23,886 nt of DNA from Goniomonas avonlea (Eukaryota > Cryptophyceae > Goniomonadida > Goniomonadaceae): contig QUTJ01031822.1 in assembly GCA_003573635.1 (NCBI GenBank), positions 1 to 23,886 of the forward strand, written 5' to 3'. This document shows positions 1 to 11,600 of this stretch, piece after piece; positions within the stretch are counted from its first letter, which is position 1, and each line of letters starts with the position of its first letter. The translations under genes were made by a program, and so were the position numbers. Under the pieces are notes generated by a model, which did no database searches, was not told the origin of the DNA, and was given only the letters and a program-made list of their open reading frames with translations.

Positions 1-1
1 G

Positions 2-3000
2 ACGAGTGCGGCGAGCGTGACGGTGGTGGGGACGAACCTGGGGTTGTGGGGGTCTGCAAGTGTGGGGGTGCGGCTGGGGGGCAGCCCGAGCGAGGTGACG
101 GCGTGGGTGTCTGACAGCACAGTGGCGTGCAAACGGGGGGGAGGCTCGGGCCACGCTCGCGGCGTGTGGACCACGGTGCTGCTNTCGTGTGGCAGCGTGA
201 CTGCGGTATGGTCGTTCGACGGACCAGCAGCGAGTGGTTTGGTCCGAGTCAACGGACCGTCGACTGGGTCTGCGAGTGTGACTGTGGTTGGGTCGCGTGT
301 GGGGCGGGTCGTGTACTCCATGTCGCCCAGCGTTGGTGGCAGTGGGTGCGAGGCGACGAGATGGGTCAGCGAGAGCGCGGTGCGGTGCAAGGCGGGTGGT
401 GGGGCCGGGGGCCTGCGGACTACCACGGTGACGGCAGGGGCTCAGGTGGGAAGCGGGTCGGCGGTGTTCAGCTACGAGCAGGGTTGGCCGAGCAGTGCTG
501 TGGTGTCGAACGGGCCGTCGACTGGGGGTTTGAGTGTGACGGTTGTCGGGACCAACGTAGGGCCGACGGCGCTCAGTACCCGAGGTCGGATCGGCAGAAG
601 TGGTGCGTCGTCTCTCCTGTGGACCTCTTCTACCTGTGTTCGCTGCAAGAGCCCTGCGCTCCCACAACGTTTCCTAGGCCTCCGCGTGACCGTCGGTCTG
701 CCCGGCAGTGTGACGGCAGCGTGGACGTTCCTTCGCCCACAGCCCAGCAGCTCCGTGTCCAGGAACGCACCCTCCACCGGGGGGATCAGTGTTACCATGC
801 TCGGGAACAACTATGGGCCACGTGCTCTGTCTAGTCGATCTCGACTGTACCGGACCGCAGCGACCGCTGTGGCCTGGGTATCAGACTCTGTTGTTTGCTG
901 CAAGTCACCTCTTGCGCACCCGCTCAGCGTCCCGATCAGCAGCACTGTGGCCCGTGCCAGCGGCACAATGACGTTTGCCCTCACGTACAACGAAGGCGTC
1001 CCAGCTGAGTCTGTCGTACGCAACACTGGTGCGACTGGCGCGACCAGCGTTACCATTGTTGGTGTTCGCTTTGGTGACTCCGCGTCGGGGCGGACACGGC
1101 TGGTGGGGACTGGCACCGAGGCGCATGCCTGGCTCTCGCACACCTCTGTTGGCTGCAAGACTGTTCCGTCGTCTGCTGGCGATCTCCGGGTCGTGGCCAC
1201 CAACTCGCTGACGCTTGGCTCTCTTTCTATGGCGTTCTCAATGTCTGTTGCGGTTCCTTGGGGCGTTTCTCCCTCCAACGGGCTGACAACAGGTGCCACG
1301 AGTGTCACTGTGATTGGCGCCAACTACGGCGTCACTGACCCGTCAGGCCGTCAGCGGTTCGGCGACTCCGCTGTGTGTGGCACGTCGTGGGTCTCGGAAA
1401 CCTGTGTCGTGGCCAAGTCCAGCCCCAGCATTCTGTCCCGTTTGCAGGCCAGCGTGACTGTCGCACGCCGCGGCCTCACAACCACAGCGTTGTTTACCTA
1501 CCCCCGGCACCTTGCTTCTTTCCTGCTGATGACCAACCAAGGAACAACTGGGGCCTCGAGCGTGACTGTCGTTGGCGCGAACTTTGGGTTCTCGACCCGC
1601 GCGTCTGCTGTCCTCAGGACTGGCGGCACTCGCTGTGAAACCACAAACTGGTTTGCGGATTCGCAGCTCATATCGAAGCCGGGCGGCGGTGTGCGAGGTT
1701 TGAAGGATGTTGCAGTGTCCCTGGCGCTTTACAGCCCGACACTCCACAAAGTTGTGACCTACTCGCTCCCAGTGCTCAGCGCTGTCTCTGCACTGTTTGC
1801 ATCGCGGACCGGAAGCACGAGCGTGACAGTGTTGGGAACCGGCAACAGCCACGCCGACGTCACGCTTGCTGCTCGCGTCGCTGCCCCTGCCTGTCGGGCC
1901 ACACTGTGGCTGTCTGAAACCACAGTGCGATGCAAGTTCACTGCTGTCCCTGTCGTCCCCATGGACGTGGTTGTGACGTTGCAGAGAAGCACTGCGTCGC
2001 TTGCAAGCGCCTTTACAACAGACTGGGTGGTCAACGAACAGCACGCAACTGTGCGTGCAGCCTCAGGAGCTACCAGTGTTACAATCGTCGGTGCCTACTT
2101 TGCCCATGCCTCCCCGCGTGTGCGAGTGGGACACAGCGGATGGAAGGCCACCACGTGGACAACGGACACCGGCGTCCAAGCCAAGATGTGCCTTGGGTTT
2201 GGGCAACACCTCGATACTGTCGTCTCCATCCAAATGCAGCGAGCCACACGGTTGCTGGGCTTTACGTTCTCCCCGCCTGCAACGCGAATGCAGTCTTGGA
2301 TCAACGCCGCTCCCACCGGGGCTGTCTCCGTTTCAGTTGTCGGCTGGAGCTTTGCGCTGCTGGAACGCAGTCCGGCCACCAGTCTTGGTCTCTCCGCACC
2401 GCAGGCGTCCGTGTGGTTCTCTGAGAGCTCCATCCGGCTCAAGTCGTGCTTGGGGGCCAGCCGCCTCCTTGCGCTTGGCGTGACTGTGGCCTCGCTGCGT
2501 GGGACTGCCACCCGTGCCTGGACCTTCGATCTCAGTCGCGCGTCCAGGCTAATTCGAGACAATGCTCCCACAACTGCGGCAACAAGTGTCACAGTTATCG
2601 GCGTTGCCCTCGGCCAATCGTTTCTTAGCAGCAGCGTGCGTGTTACAAGCAGCGGCGGGGTTGCGACTCGTTGGACCTCCACGACTTCTCTCCTGATCAA
2701 GTTGGCAGCTACAGGAAACTCCCGGACAATGGAAACCGTGGTCACATCAGGGAAACTTCTGACCGCCTCCGACAGCACCCCGTTCTCGTTTGACGCTCCC
2801 AACCCGAGCGGGTTAGCTCGGTCTAACGCACCGACAACAGGGTCGGCGAGTGTGACAGTCGTGGGTCACAACTTTGACTGGCCAAAGTTCACCCCTGGAC
2901 TCCGCTTGGGCGGGAGCGGGGCACAGGCAACGGCGTGGAGCGCGTCCTCCGCTCTTGTGTGCAAGCCAGCTGCGGGTGCGCCACCGTCGCATGCTGTCGC

Positions 3001-6000
3001 CGCCACTGCGCGCGGGCACCACAGCGCCATGACGGCCTTCTGCTTTGATGCTGTGTTTCTGGGCCAAGGTCACGGCCGCACGAATTGGCCAACGACCGGG
3101 GCTGTGAGAGTGGCGATTGCCATGTTTTCGACTCTGGTGGACTACAGCGGCCATGGACGAGTGCAAGGGAGCGCGTTGGGCGTCACAGACTGGACGGCGG
3201 ACACGGCGGTGCGGTGCAAGGCTGCGGCGTCGCGCCCTGCACTCTCGCGCTGTGTCGTGGCGACTGTGGGGGCCCAGCCTGGCTCCGCGTCGCGAGCTTT
3301 CACAACCGACGCTGTTGTTGTGAGCAGTGTAGTGGGGACCAACGCCCCTGCCACAGGCAGTGTAAGCGTGACAGTGATCGGCCTCGGGCTGGGGGTTGCG
3401 GTTGGGAGCAAGCAATGCAGGCTCGGGGGCACACCAGCTGCGCGCACTCTCTGGACCTCTGACTCGTCTCTGTTGCACAAGGCGGCTCCTGGTGTTAGGG
3501 GGTCTTTGCCATTAAGTGTGACTGTAGCGGAGCAGCAAGCCACAGGCACGTCTGGCTGGAGCTACAACTCCGCGGTTGCAAGCAGCGTTGGGGTCTCCAA
3601 GTGGACCCTGACCGGGTCGGTCTCTGTCACTGTGGTTGGCTCCAGCGCCGGAGTGTCGCGGTACAGCGCTCGAGCAAGAATCACGCACTCCGCCCAGAGT
3701 GCTGCAGCGTGGGTGTCGTCGACGTCCATGGCTGTCAAGGCCCCACCTGGTCGCAGCCGTAACACCCACATGGTCTTGACCGCCGGACAGCAGGTCGGAA
3801 CCTTGCTCACTCTGCTGAACATTGCCTCGACAGCGGTCAGCGATGGGGTAGTCGTGAACGTCGCGACCACCGGGGCGCAAGTCGTGACGCTGGTCGGCTC
3901 CAATTTCGGGGGGCAAGGGTACTTCACACCCCACAGCCGCGCTGGAAGCAGTGGATGCGGGTCGACGCGTTGGCTCTCGGACACAGCCGTCAGGGCCAAC
4001 GCAGGAGCCGGCGCCCGCGTCAGTGTGTCGCTGTCGGTCACTGTCCCTGCCGTCTTACTCTCATCAACTCTGACCCGTGTGCTCACTTTCAGCCTGCTCG
4101 AGCTCGTGTCCCCAGAAATTGCAAACTCGCGCGTGGCGCCTGCTGCCTTGTGCCAGCAAGCAGACTCCCCTTCCTGGCAGGTCAACCTCGCCACTGGCAT
4201 CAGCCATCTTCGTCTCGGCTCTGTCACGACTGGAGCACGGTCTGTCACAATTTTTGGAGCGTCGTTCAACTCTGGCCACTCAAAGGCCGCCCGGTTCGGC
4301 GCGTCTGCTTTCGCGGCCAGTGTTTGGACCTCGGAGTCATCAGTCACAGGCAAGTCCGTCACGTCATCACCTCGCAGTGGCTTGGCCACGGTTGTCACGG
4401 CTGTGGCCGGCCGGCGCATGTCGATCACGACAGTGCTGAGCTACTCGGTGCCAACAGAGACGCGTGCCGTCCGCGCCAACGCACCAGGCACCGGAACAGC
4501 GAGTGTCACCGTGCTCGGAGCCCAGCTCGGAGCTCGCCAGACTCTCCATGGTCGGCTCGGTAGGAGCGCAGCCGCTGCGAGTACGTGGGTGGCTGACTCC
4601 GCCGTGGTGTGCAAAGTCGCTGCTGGATCCACCCACTACGATTCTTTGGTCGTGTCTGTGGTGGTGCAGACCACGTCGACGCGGGTCTACTCCTACGGCG
4701 ATGCGAGTGTTGTTCCCTTCCCGCGCGCCAACACCCCAGCAACCGGGGGAATCAGTGTCACTGTGGTTGGTGAGAACTTCAGAGAGGTCGCGCGGCGGCT
4801 GTCCTGCCGCGCTGGTGCGACAACTGCCCTCGTCACCGTCTGGATCTCCGACTCGAGCCTCAACGGGCGTGTTGCGTCTGGCGCCGGCCCAAGAATTGTC
4901 GTTTTGGTGAGCGACCAGCGCGCTCCAGTCACCTCTCGCGTCGCCTTGTCGTACAATGCCGCCGCCGCGTCTGTTCTCAGCCTCTCTGGGTCCAAGGCTG
5001 CAACTAACACTAAAACTGCTTCGGCAACTGCCACTGGAGCACTCAGTGTGACAGTCTTGGGTCAGTCGATGGCAGAGTCCGCTGTCTCTTCCTCGCTTCG
5101 GCACGCTCGAACACGCTGCCCTTCCACGACGTGGGTGTCCGACTCCAGCCTTGTCTGTCGCCTCCCTGCCTCTGGACGCCTACTGCCCTCCGTGGCCGCC
5201 ACCGTTTTGCGCGGTGCTGGCACACTCCTTTCTGCTGTTGTTGCCGATGCCGTGACCGTCTCGCCTCGGTGCTGCTCCAGGAACATCCAGACGACCGGCA
5301 GCACCAGCGTCACCATGTTGGGCTCAGGCCTAACCGCCTTCGACGTGTCTTCCCGTGCGCGACTGGGCGGCAGCGCAAGCCAGGCGACAAAGTGGGTGTC
5401 AGACTCTGGGCTGCAAACTCGGGTGGGGGTGTTTGCGGGTGAGCGGCAGTTGTCAGTGAGCGTCTCGCCCGCAGTGTCTTCGAGTGCCCATGTTTTCACT
5501 GCAGCGGGGCCTGTCGTTGCCCCTGCGGCCAGCGCGCATGTGCCTGGGACCGGCGCGGTATCCGTCACCCTTTGGGGGGCGGATATCGGCGCAGTGGACT
5601 ACTCTCCCCACCTGTCGATCAGCGGTTCCGCAGCGCGCAGCTCGGTGTGGACTTCCGACTCGGCGCTCGTTCTTCGAGCGCTTCCGGTCATGACGAGGAC
5701 GACTACATGTGCGGCCAGTGTTGCAACGAGAATTGGCACACAACAGGGCGCACTGGTCCACGTCACCTGGCTCAGTGGAGTGCTCCACACCAACGTCCCT
5801 GTAACCGGCGCTTCGATGGTGACGGTGGTCGGCAGGCACCTGGGTGGTTGGGACCTGACAGCACGACCACTGTTGGGGTCTGCGGCACCGATGTCGCAGT
5901 GGTTGTCCGAGTCAAGCGTCATGTGCCGCCCCGGCCAGCGTGGCAGTGTTGCTTCCTCGTGCCTCGTCGCCGTTTCCCTGTTTTCGGGAGTCAGCTTCAC

Positions 6001-8670
6001 GCTATCTGCCGCTGCGAGCTACGACCACCGACTCCCACGGCCTGCGCACACCACCAACTCTATCAGTACCGGCGGCACCATGGTGACTGTGCTTGGCCAC
6101 GGCCTCAGCCTGTGGACACCGCGCGGTCGCTTCGGGGTTACAGGCTCGTCACAGACCGCATGGCTGTCCGAGACCGCGGTCGTGGCGCGCGCCGTCGCGT
6201 GCAGACGGTCATCTCTCGACGTCGTCGCGTCAGTGGTGCAGCGTTTCGGAAGCTTGTCTCGCGCGCTCTCTGTGTCTGCGGCAGCTGTGCAGGCCGCGGT
6301 GCGCCCCAATGCTGGCTCGACGGGGGCCATGAGTGTGACGGTGATTGGGACATCAATTGGCCCTGTCGGCCGTTCTTACATGGTGCGCGTCCACGGGTCG
6401 GCTGGTGAGGCCGTGAAATGGACGTCGTCGTCGTCGCTCACGTGTAAGCGACCTGCTGCGACCGGAACCACCTCAGCACTCGCCGTCTCAGTGGCAGCGA
6501 TAGTGCATGAGACAGCAGCGGCGGCTGTGTCGTTCGACCGCACCACCCTCGCGGCTCCTCGCGCAAACACTCCGACCACGCTCGCTGTGTCGACGACAGT
6601 AGTCGGGAGCTCGTTTGGGGTCTGGAGTGTCTCGGTGGCAGGGCGCATTGGTGGGTCAGCGGCGTCGGCAACTGTTTGGACTTCCAACTCCCTTCTGCGT
6701 CTCAAGCTGGCGCGTGGCGTCGGTGGCCTGCTCGATCTTGTGGCTACCGTGGGGCCGAACCGCAGTCCGGAGACTGTGCTGAGAAGCTTCTCGTTCGACG
6801 TGCAGGCGCCGACTCAGCGCCCTTTCAGAAACGCACCGTCCACTGGAACGGTTAGTCTAACTCTTGTCGGCGTCAATCTGGGGAGGGGGAGACCGCTGGC
6901 ACAGCGTGCTGGTGGAACTGCCAGCACCAGCACGGACTGGGTGTCTGAATCTTCACTGCAATGCCTTGTGGCACCCGGGGGCGGCCAAACGGGTTCGCTT
7001 GTGCTGTCCCTCGCCCAGCGGCAGGCGTCCGTGAGCCGCGCCGTCTCCTTCAACCGCCCGTCCCTCAAGCACGCGGCCAACGCGCCGACGACAGGGTCCA
7101 GCTCTGTGACCCTGCTGGGCGCCGGTTTCGGCACTGTGGCCGGCTCCGCCAGGCTGCGGGCGGGAACAGCCGCTGAGTCCTCGACATGGTCCACAGATTC
7201 TTCACTCTGCGGCAAGGTGTCGGCGGGAGTCAACTACTGCGGCCAACTGGTATTGACGGTGCTGGGGACCTCGGGAGGAGGTGACCAGGCTCACCGTCTC
7301 CGCAACATCCCAGGCGCTGCTGGTTTTCAGCAAGCTTTCAACTTGCCTGTGACCGCTGCGACCTCTGTCACGCTTGTGGGTCACGGCCTGGGACCGGCAC
7401 AAGAGAGCGCCGCGCTGCGCCACAGTGCGACGCGCACCCTCGCGGTGGCTTGGGGGTCCGACACAGGTCTGACCTGCAAAGCTCCCTCTGGATCGTTGTC
7501 TGATTTGAAGCTGCGGACGCACAGCGTTTCCGTTGGCGCTGCGGCTGGGAGTTTCTCGAATGGCTTGTCATACGACCATGTCTTCTGGATCCAGCCCAGC
7601 GGCGTTGTGCGGACCAACCTCCCCGCGACGGCAGCTCGCACTGTCACCGTTGTCGGGTCAGCCATAGACTCGAGTGCGCACGGTCGAGTTGGCCCGACGG
7701 CGTGCAGCTCCCTCGTTTGGACGGCGACGTCGTCCTTGGTCTGCAAGGTGGCGCCGTTCTCTGGCACGGCAGGCTCTCGCGGAGCCGGGCCTGGTGTCGT
7801 TGTCACTGGCACAGTGCCGTGGCCCCACCCCGGCACATACCGCGCGACGCTCACTGCTGGGTTCTCCTTTGACCACCCGCTGCTGTCTTCCGCCTTGGTC
7901 ACCAACGGCCCCATCACAGGCGCAGCTGTGTTCACTCTGTCGGGTTTCAACCTGGGGGTGCAGGACGTGTCGCCCCGAGGCCGCGTGACTGCCACCGCCT
8001 GCGAGAGCTCAGTCTGGGCCTCGGAGTCCTCTGTGCGCCTTCGCCTCGCTGCCATGGTGGACAACACCAGGACAACTTCCGTTGCTGTGTCGGTGTCACC
8101 CGGAACACTCCCTGGGGCCAGCGCGACTGTGTACTCGTACAATGAGTTCTTCCTGCCCCGCGCTAGCAGCGCGCTCGTGCGCAATGGGCCGTCCACTGGA
8201 GGCTGCCTTGTCACCCTGCTGGGAGCTGGGTTTCCTGCGCATGCCAAGGTCCGCGTTGGAGGCACTCACACTGCCACGGTTGGCTGGGCCTCCGAAACTG
8301 CCGTGAGTTGCAAGCTCGGTAGAGGGACCGGCACTGGCCACACCACGGCTGTGAGCCACATGAAATTCGCAACATCTCGGGTTCAGGTTTTCAGCTTCAA
8401 CTCGTTTTGGAGCAGGAGCATCTCGGCCCCCAACGTGCCCTTGACAGGAGCCGCTGTTGTGACCCTGTTTGGAAGCCATCTAGGGACAGCGGACACCTCC
8501 TTGGCGGTTCGAGTTGGCAACTCGGCTGCAGTTCGCGTGCGGTGGATTTCCGATTCCGCTCTCGCTTGCAAACCCGGAGCGGGTGTGGGGCGCGGTCACC
8601 TGGTGGGTGTGACAGCTGCAGTCCGACCCACGACTGGGCTGAGTCTGTCGTACGACACCTTTTGGTTCGC
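2..8670 (+). repeat. Array of about 33 divergent IPT/TIG-like repeats (WVSDSxxxCK type)
   Basis: Units average about 262 bp (87 residues). Each opens with a linker such as NGPSTGG or NAPTTGS. A strand signature like SVTVVGTNFG follows, then a basic or Gly-rich strand such as RLGGSG, often with a Cys, then the hallmark W-[VTLA]-S-[DE]-[ST]-S-x-x-x-C-K, and finally a VTVxxQ...SFSYD strand pair. The strand signature begins near bases 14, 275, 533, 788, 1046, 1301, 1559, 1820, 2075, 2327, 2585 and 2849, and continues at similar spacing to about 8450. Many units keep only the Cys before Lys, and the earlier Cys is lost in most. The unit at about 3100-3230 has lost most of the first strand signature. 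The whole array is intronless. Units have diverged strongly at DNA level while keeping the protein pattern, so the array is old and under selection. Tandem beta-sandwich domains would form a long extracellular rod. Confidence 0.88.
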
Positions 8671-11600
8671 TGCTGACCAGACACAGGGGTCCGCTGTGGG
8701 CGGGGGTAACCTGACCTTGTCCGGGTCGAACTTTGACCTGGCCGGGCAGGTGCCGTACGCGTGCACCTTCACGGCCGCCGCGGACTCAGCAACGGTTGCC
8801 GCGGTTGTGCTGTCTGCCACCGCAATCGCCTGCACAACGCCTCCGTGGGGCTTGACGTTCGCAGCAAGGCCGGCTGTGCTGTCGTTGCGACCGGTTGTCA
8901 AGGTTGGCGGGTCAGCCTTGTTCACGTTCATCGAGCGCTGGGACAGTGTTGTCCCAACAACCGGTGCCGCCGGTGGGGGGCTCACCCTCACTCTGGCCGG
9001 GGTGGGGTTCGACAGCTCGGCCGTGTACCACTGCGCGTTCTCCGCGACGTCGGTTGATGCTTCGGTGCAGTCGCCCACTCGGATCACGTGCCCGCTGCCG
9101 CCTCTAGGCGCCGCAACGACAGTCAACTTGACACTGACTCGAGGTAGCAGCGCTGTTGCGGGGGTTGCGGGTGTACCAGTGCGGTTCTACGAGGAGTGGC
9201 TCGCCGCCTCGTCGTCCTCCCTCGGAGGGTCAGGCCAGGCTGTCGTGGTCCGCGGCCTGTATTTCCGTGCCGGCAACGGGTCGTACGCCTGCGGCTTTGA
9301 CCTGTCGGGCGGCTATGTGCCTCCTGCATGGAACGGGTCTTCAGTGACCTTGGCCGTGTTTGTGTCGAGCAGCGAGCTCTGGTGCCCTGTGCCTGCTCTG
9401 TTCGTTGGAACGGCGTCCTTGACGCTCAGGGACCAAGTCGACAATGTCACGGTTGCGACCGCAGCACCCTTTACGCATACCGTGGTGGCGTCCATCGCTT
9501 CCACCTCCCCCAGCCACGGGCCCGCCGACGGTCAAACCCTCGTAAACATCACGGGCTTTGGCTTCCTTCCCCACCGCTCCTACCAGGCCAAGTTCGTCTC
9601 CGGGTTTCTCACGTCGCAAGTCCCCGTCACCGTCACCAGCTTCCACACTGCCTCCTTTGCGACCCCCGACTGGGGCAGGCAGTTCCCCGCAGGCGCCACA
9701 ACTCTGATGATGGTCCCCGACGGCTCTACCCCCGTCGCGACCCTGGACAACCGCCCTCGCAACTTCACCTTCTACTCCGTCGTGGCGTCGCTCACGCCCT
9801 CCTTTGCTCAGACATCTGGTTCGAGCGTCGTTACGGTGACAGGGTCCGGGCTGCGTTTGGAGACGCCCTCGTTCTGTCGCTTCAGTTACAGCGGCAAGGG
9901 CTTCCACAGCAGGGAGGACACGGCTCTCTCAACCACTCTGCTCCGCTGCGAGTTCAGCTGGCCCCGCACGGACACCCCGCAGACCATCACCGTCTCCGTG
10001 CTGCAGCAACAGACCGCCGTCCACGCCAGCCAGGCCTTGGCCTTCGAGGTGTACAGCGACTACACGGCAGTCTCGCCCGGGCAGGCTCACGTGGCCGGCG
10101 GCAGCTTGATTGGCGTCGCAGCCACCGTCCTCAACGTCTCCCGCATCTTCACCTGTCTTTTCAGTCGCGCGCCAGACAACGGGACGCTCGAGACAGCCGC
10201 CTCGCAGCCGTCACGGCCTGCCTCGGCTCAGAGTATTACCTGCGTCTCGCCTGCATGGATCCACCCGATGGACTCTGACGAAGTCGCCGTGAACGTGTCT
10301 GTTGCCGAGTTCCCTGCTGCGCACAATCTCACAGAGGTGTGGCGCGATATAGTCAACGCGAATTACACGGCGCCGCCCTCGGCGAGAACCCTGCGCAGAG
10401 TGACACCCAACCGGGTCTTTGTCTTCTTCCGAGCCAAGCTCACGCCTTCTGTCGGACCGGCCACGGGCGGTTCGTCCGTTCTCGCCGAGGTTGGGGACTT
10501 TTTGACCGTCTGTGTCGAGTACCAGTGCCAGTTCAACGCGTTCGACGCAACCATGCTGTCAACGCCGGCAAGTCCACTGTCCTCCAGTGTGCTGGCGTGC
10601 CGGACACCTTCCTGGGGGTCCAAGTACATATTCGGCCACGTTTCCGTAGTTATTTTGCATAACGGTCGCCCGCTTCCAGTAGTGAAACCGCTGCAGTATC
10701 TCTTCCAGGAGACCTTCCTCTCTATCGCGCCAAGTCGAGGCCTCGCGACGGCCGGCACTTCCATTACCGTCCAGGGGTTCGGTTTCAACTACACCGACTC
10801 GAGCCCGTACGGGTGCCGGGTGTCGTGCGGCGCCTACGTCCTCCACGCTGCCGCCTCTGTGCTTAACGTGCGGCAGCTGGCGTGTCTCGTGCCCCAGTGG
10901 CGGCATCCTTCCTGCCTCGCGAAGCTGGAAGTCGAGAAGAATGGCGACGGAGTCTCCGCGGCCTGGAATGTCTTCTTCGAGAACGTTGCCACGTCGTCTG
11001 CCCCAGCTTCTGCTGCAGCCACCGGTGCCTCAGTCCTCACGCTCACTGGCGCAGGTTTTGGCGATGCGAAGTCCATTCAACAGCCGGAGTACCAGTGCAG
11101 GTTCCGAGCGGGCGCAATGTCGTTGGTTTCTGCTGGGAGCATCCTCTCGCATGACACGCTGCACTGTGAGCTCCCCGCCTGGGGAACCCGGTTCCCAGCC
11201 ACCGACACCAACGTCACAATCTACCGAAACGATGCTGCCGTGCCTGCCTCGGCCATGTTCGGCATGACCTTCTACCAGGTGCTTCTCTCTGTCAACGCGT
11301 CCGTCGCCCCAGCGTCCGGAGGCGTCCCCCTTACAATCACAGGCAGCGGGTTCAACGTCTCCACCCCGTACCTGGCCAGCTTTGTCTCAACAATAGGGAG
11401 CGTGCCAACAGACGTCAGTGTCCTCTCTCCGTTCCGCATGGTGCTGGTGTCTCCCCAGTGGCCGTACCCCGCTCAGCGCGTGACTCTCAGTGTGCAACAG
11501 CGCCTGCCCAGTGGACTCACCTCCACTGTAGCTTCCCCAGCCCCCGTCTACTTCGAAATGACGGAGACCGCCACCGCCGTCAAGCAGACTGTCGGCTCGG

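Noticed and set aside
17-19. GTG at 17 as the start codon
   Set aside because: The frame is open to base 2 and the preceding codons (T-S-A-A-S) belong to the same repeat unit, so the gene is simply cut by the window edge.
3562-4428. Long reverse-strand open frames across the repeat exon (also at 7381-8265, 12226-13104 and 13990-14841)
   Set aside because: GC-rich sequence with few stops on the complement gives long spurious frames. Their translations show no domain pattern, while the + strand carries clear domains throughout.
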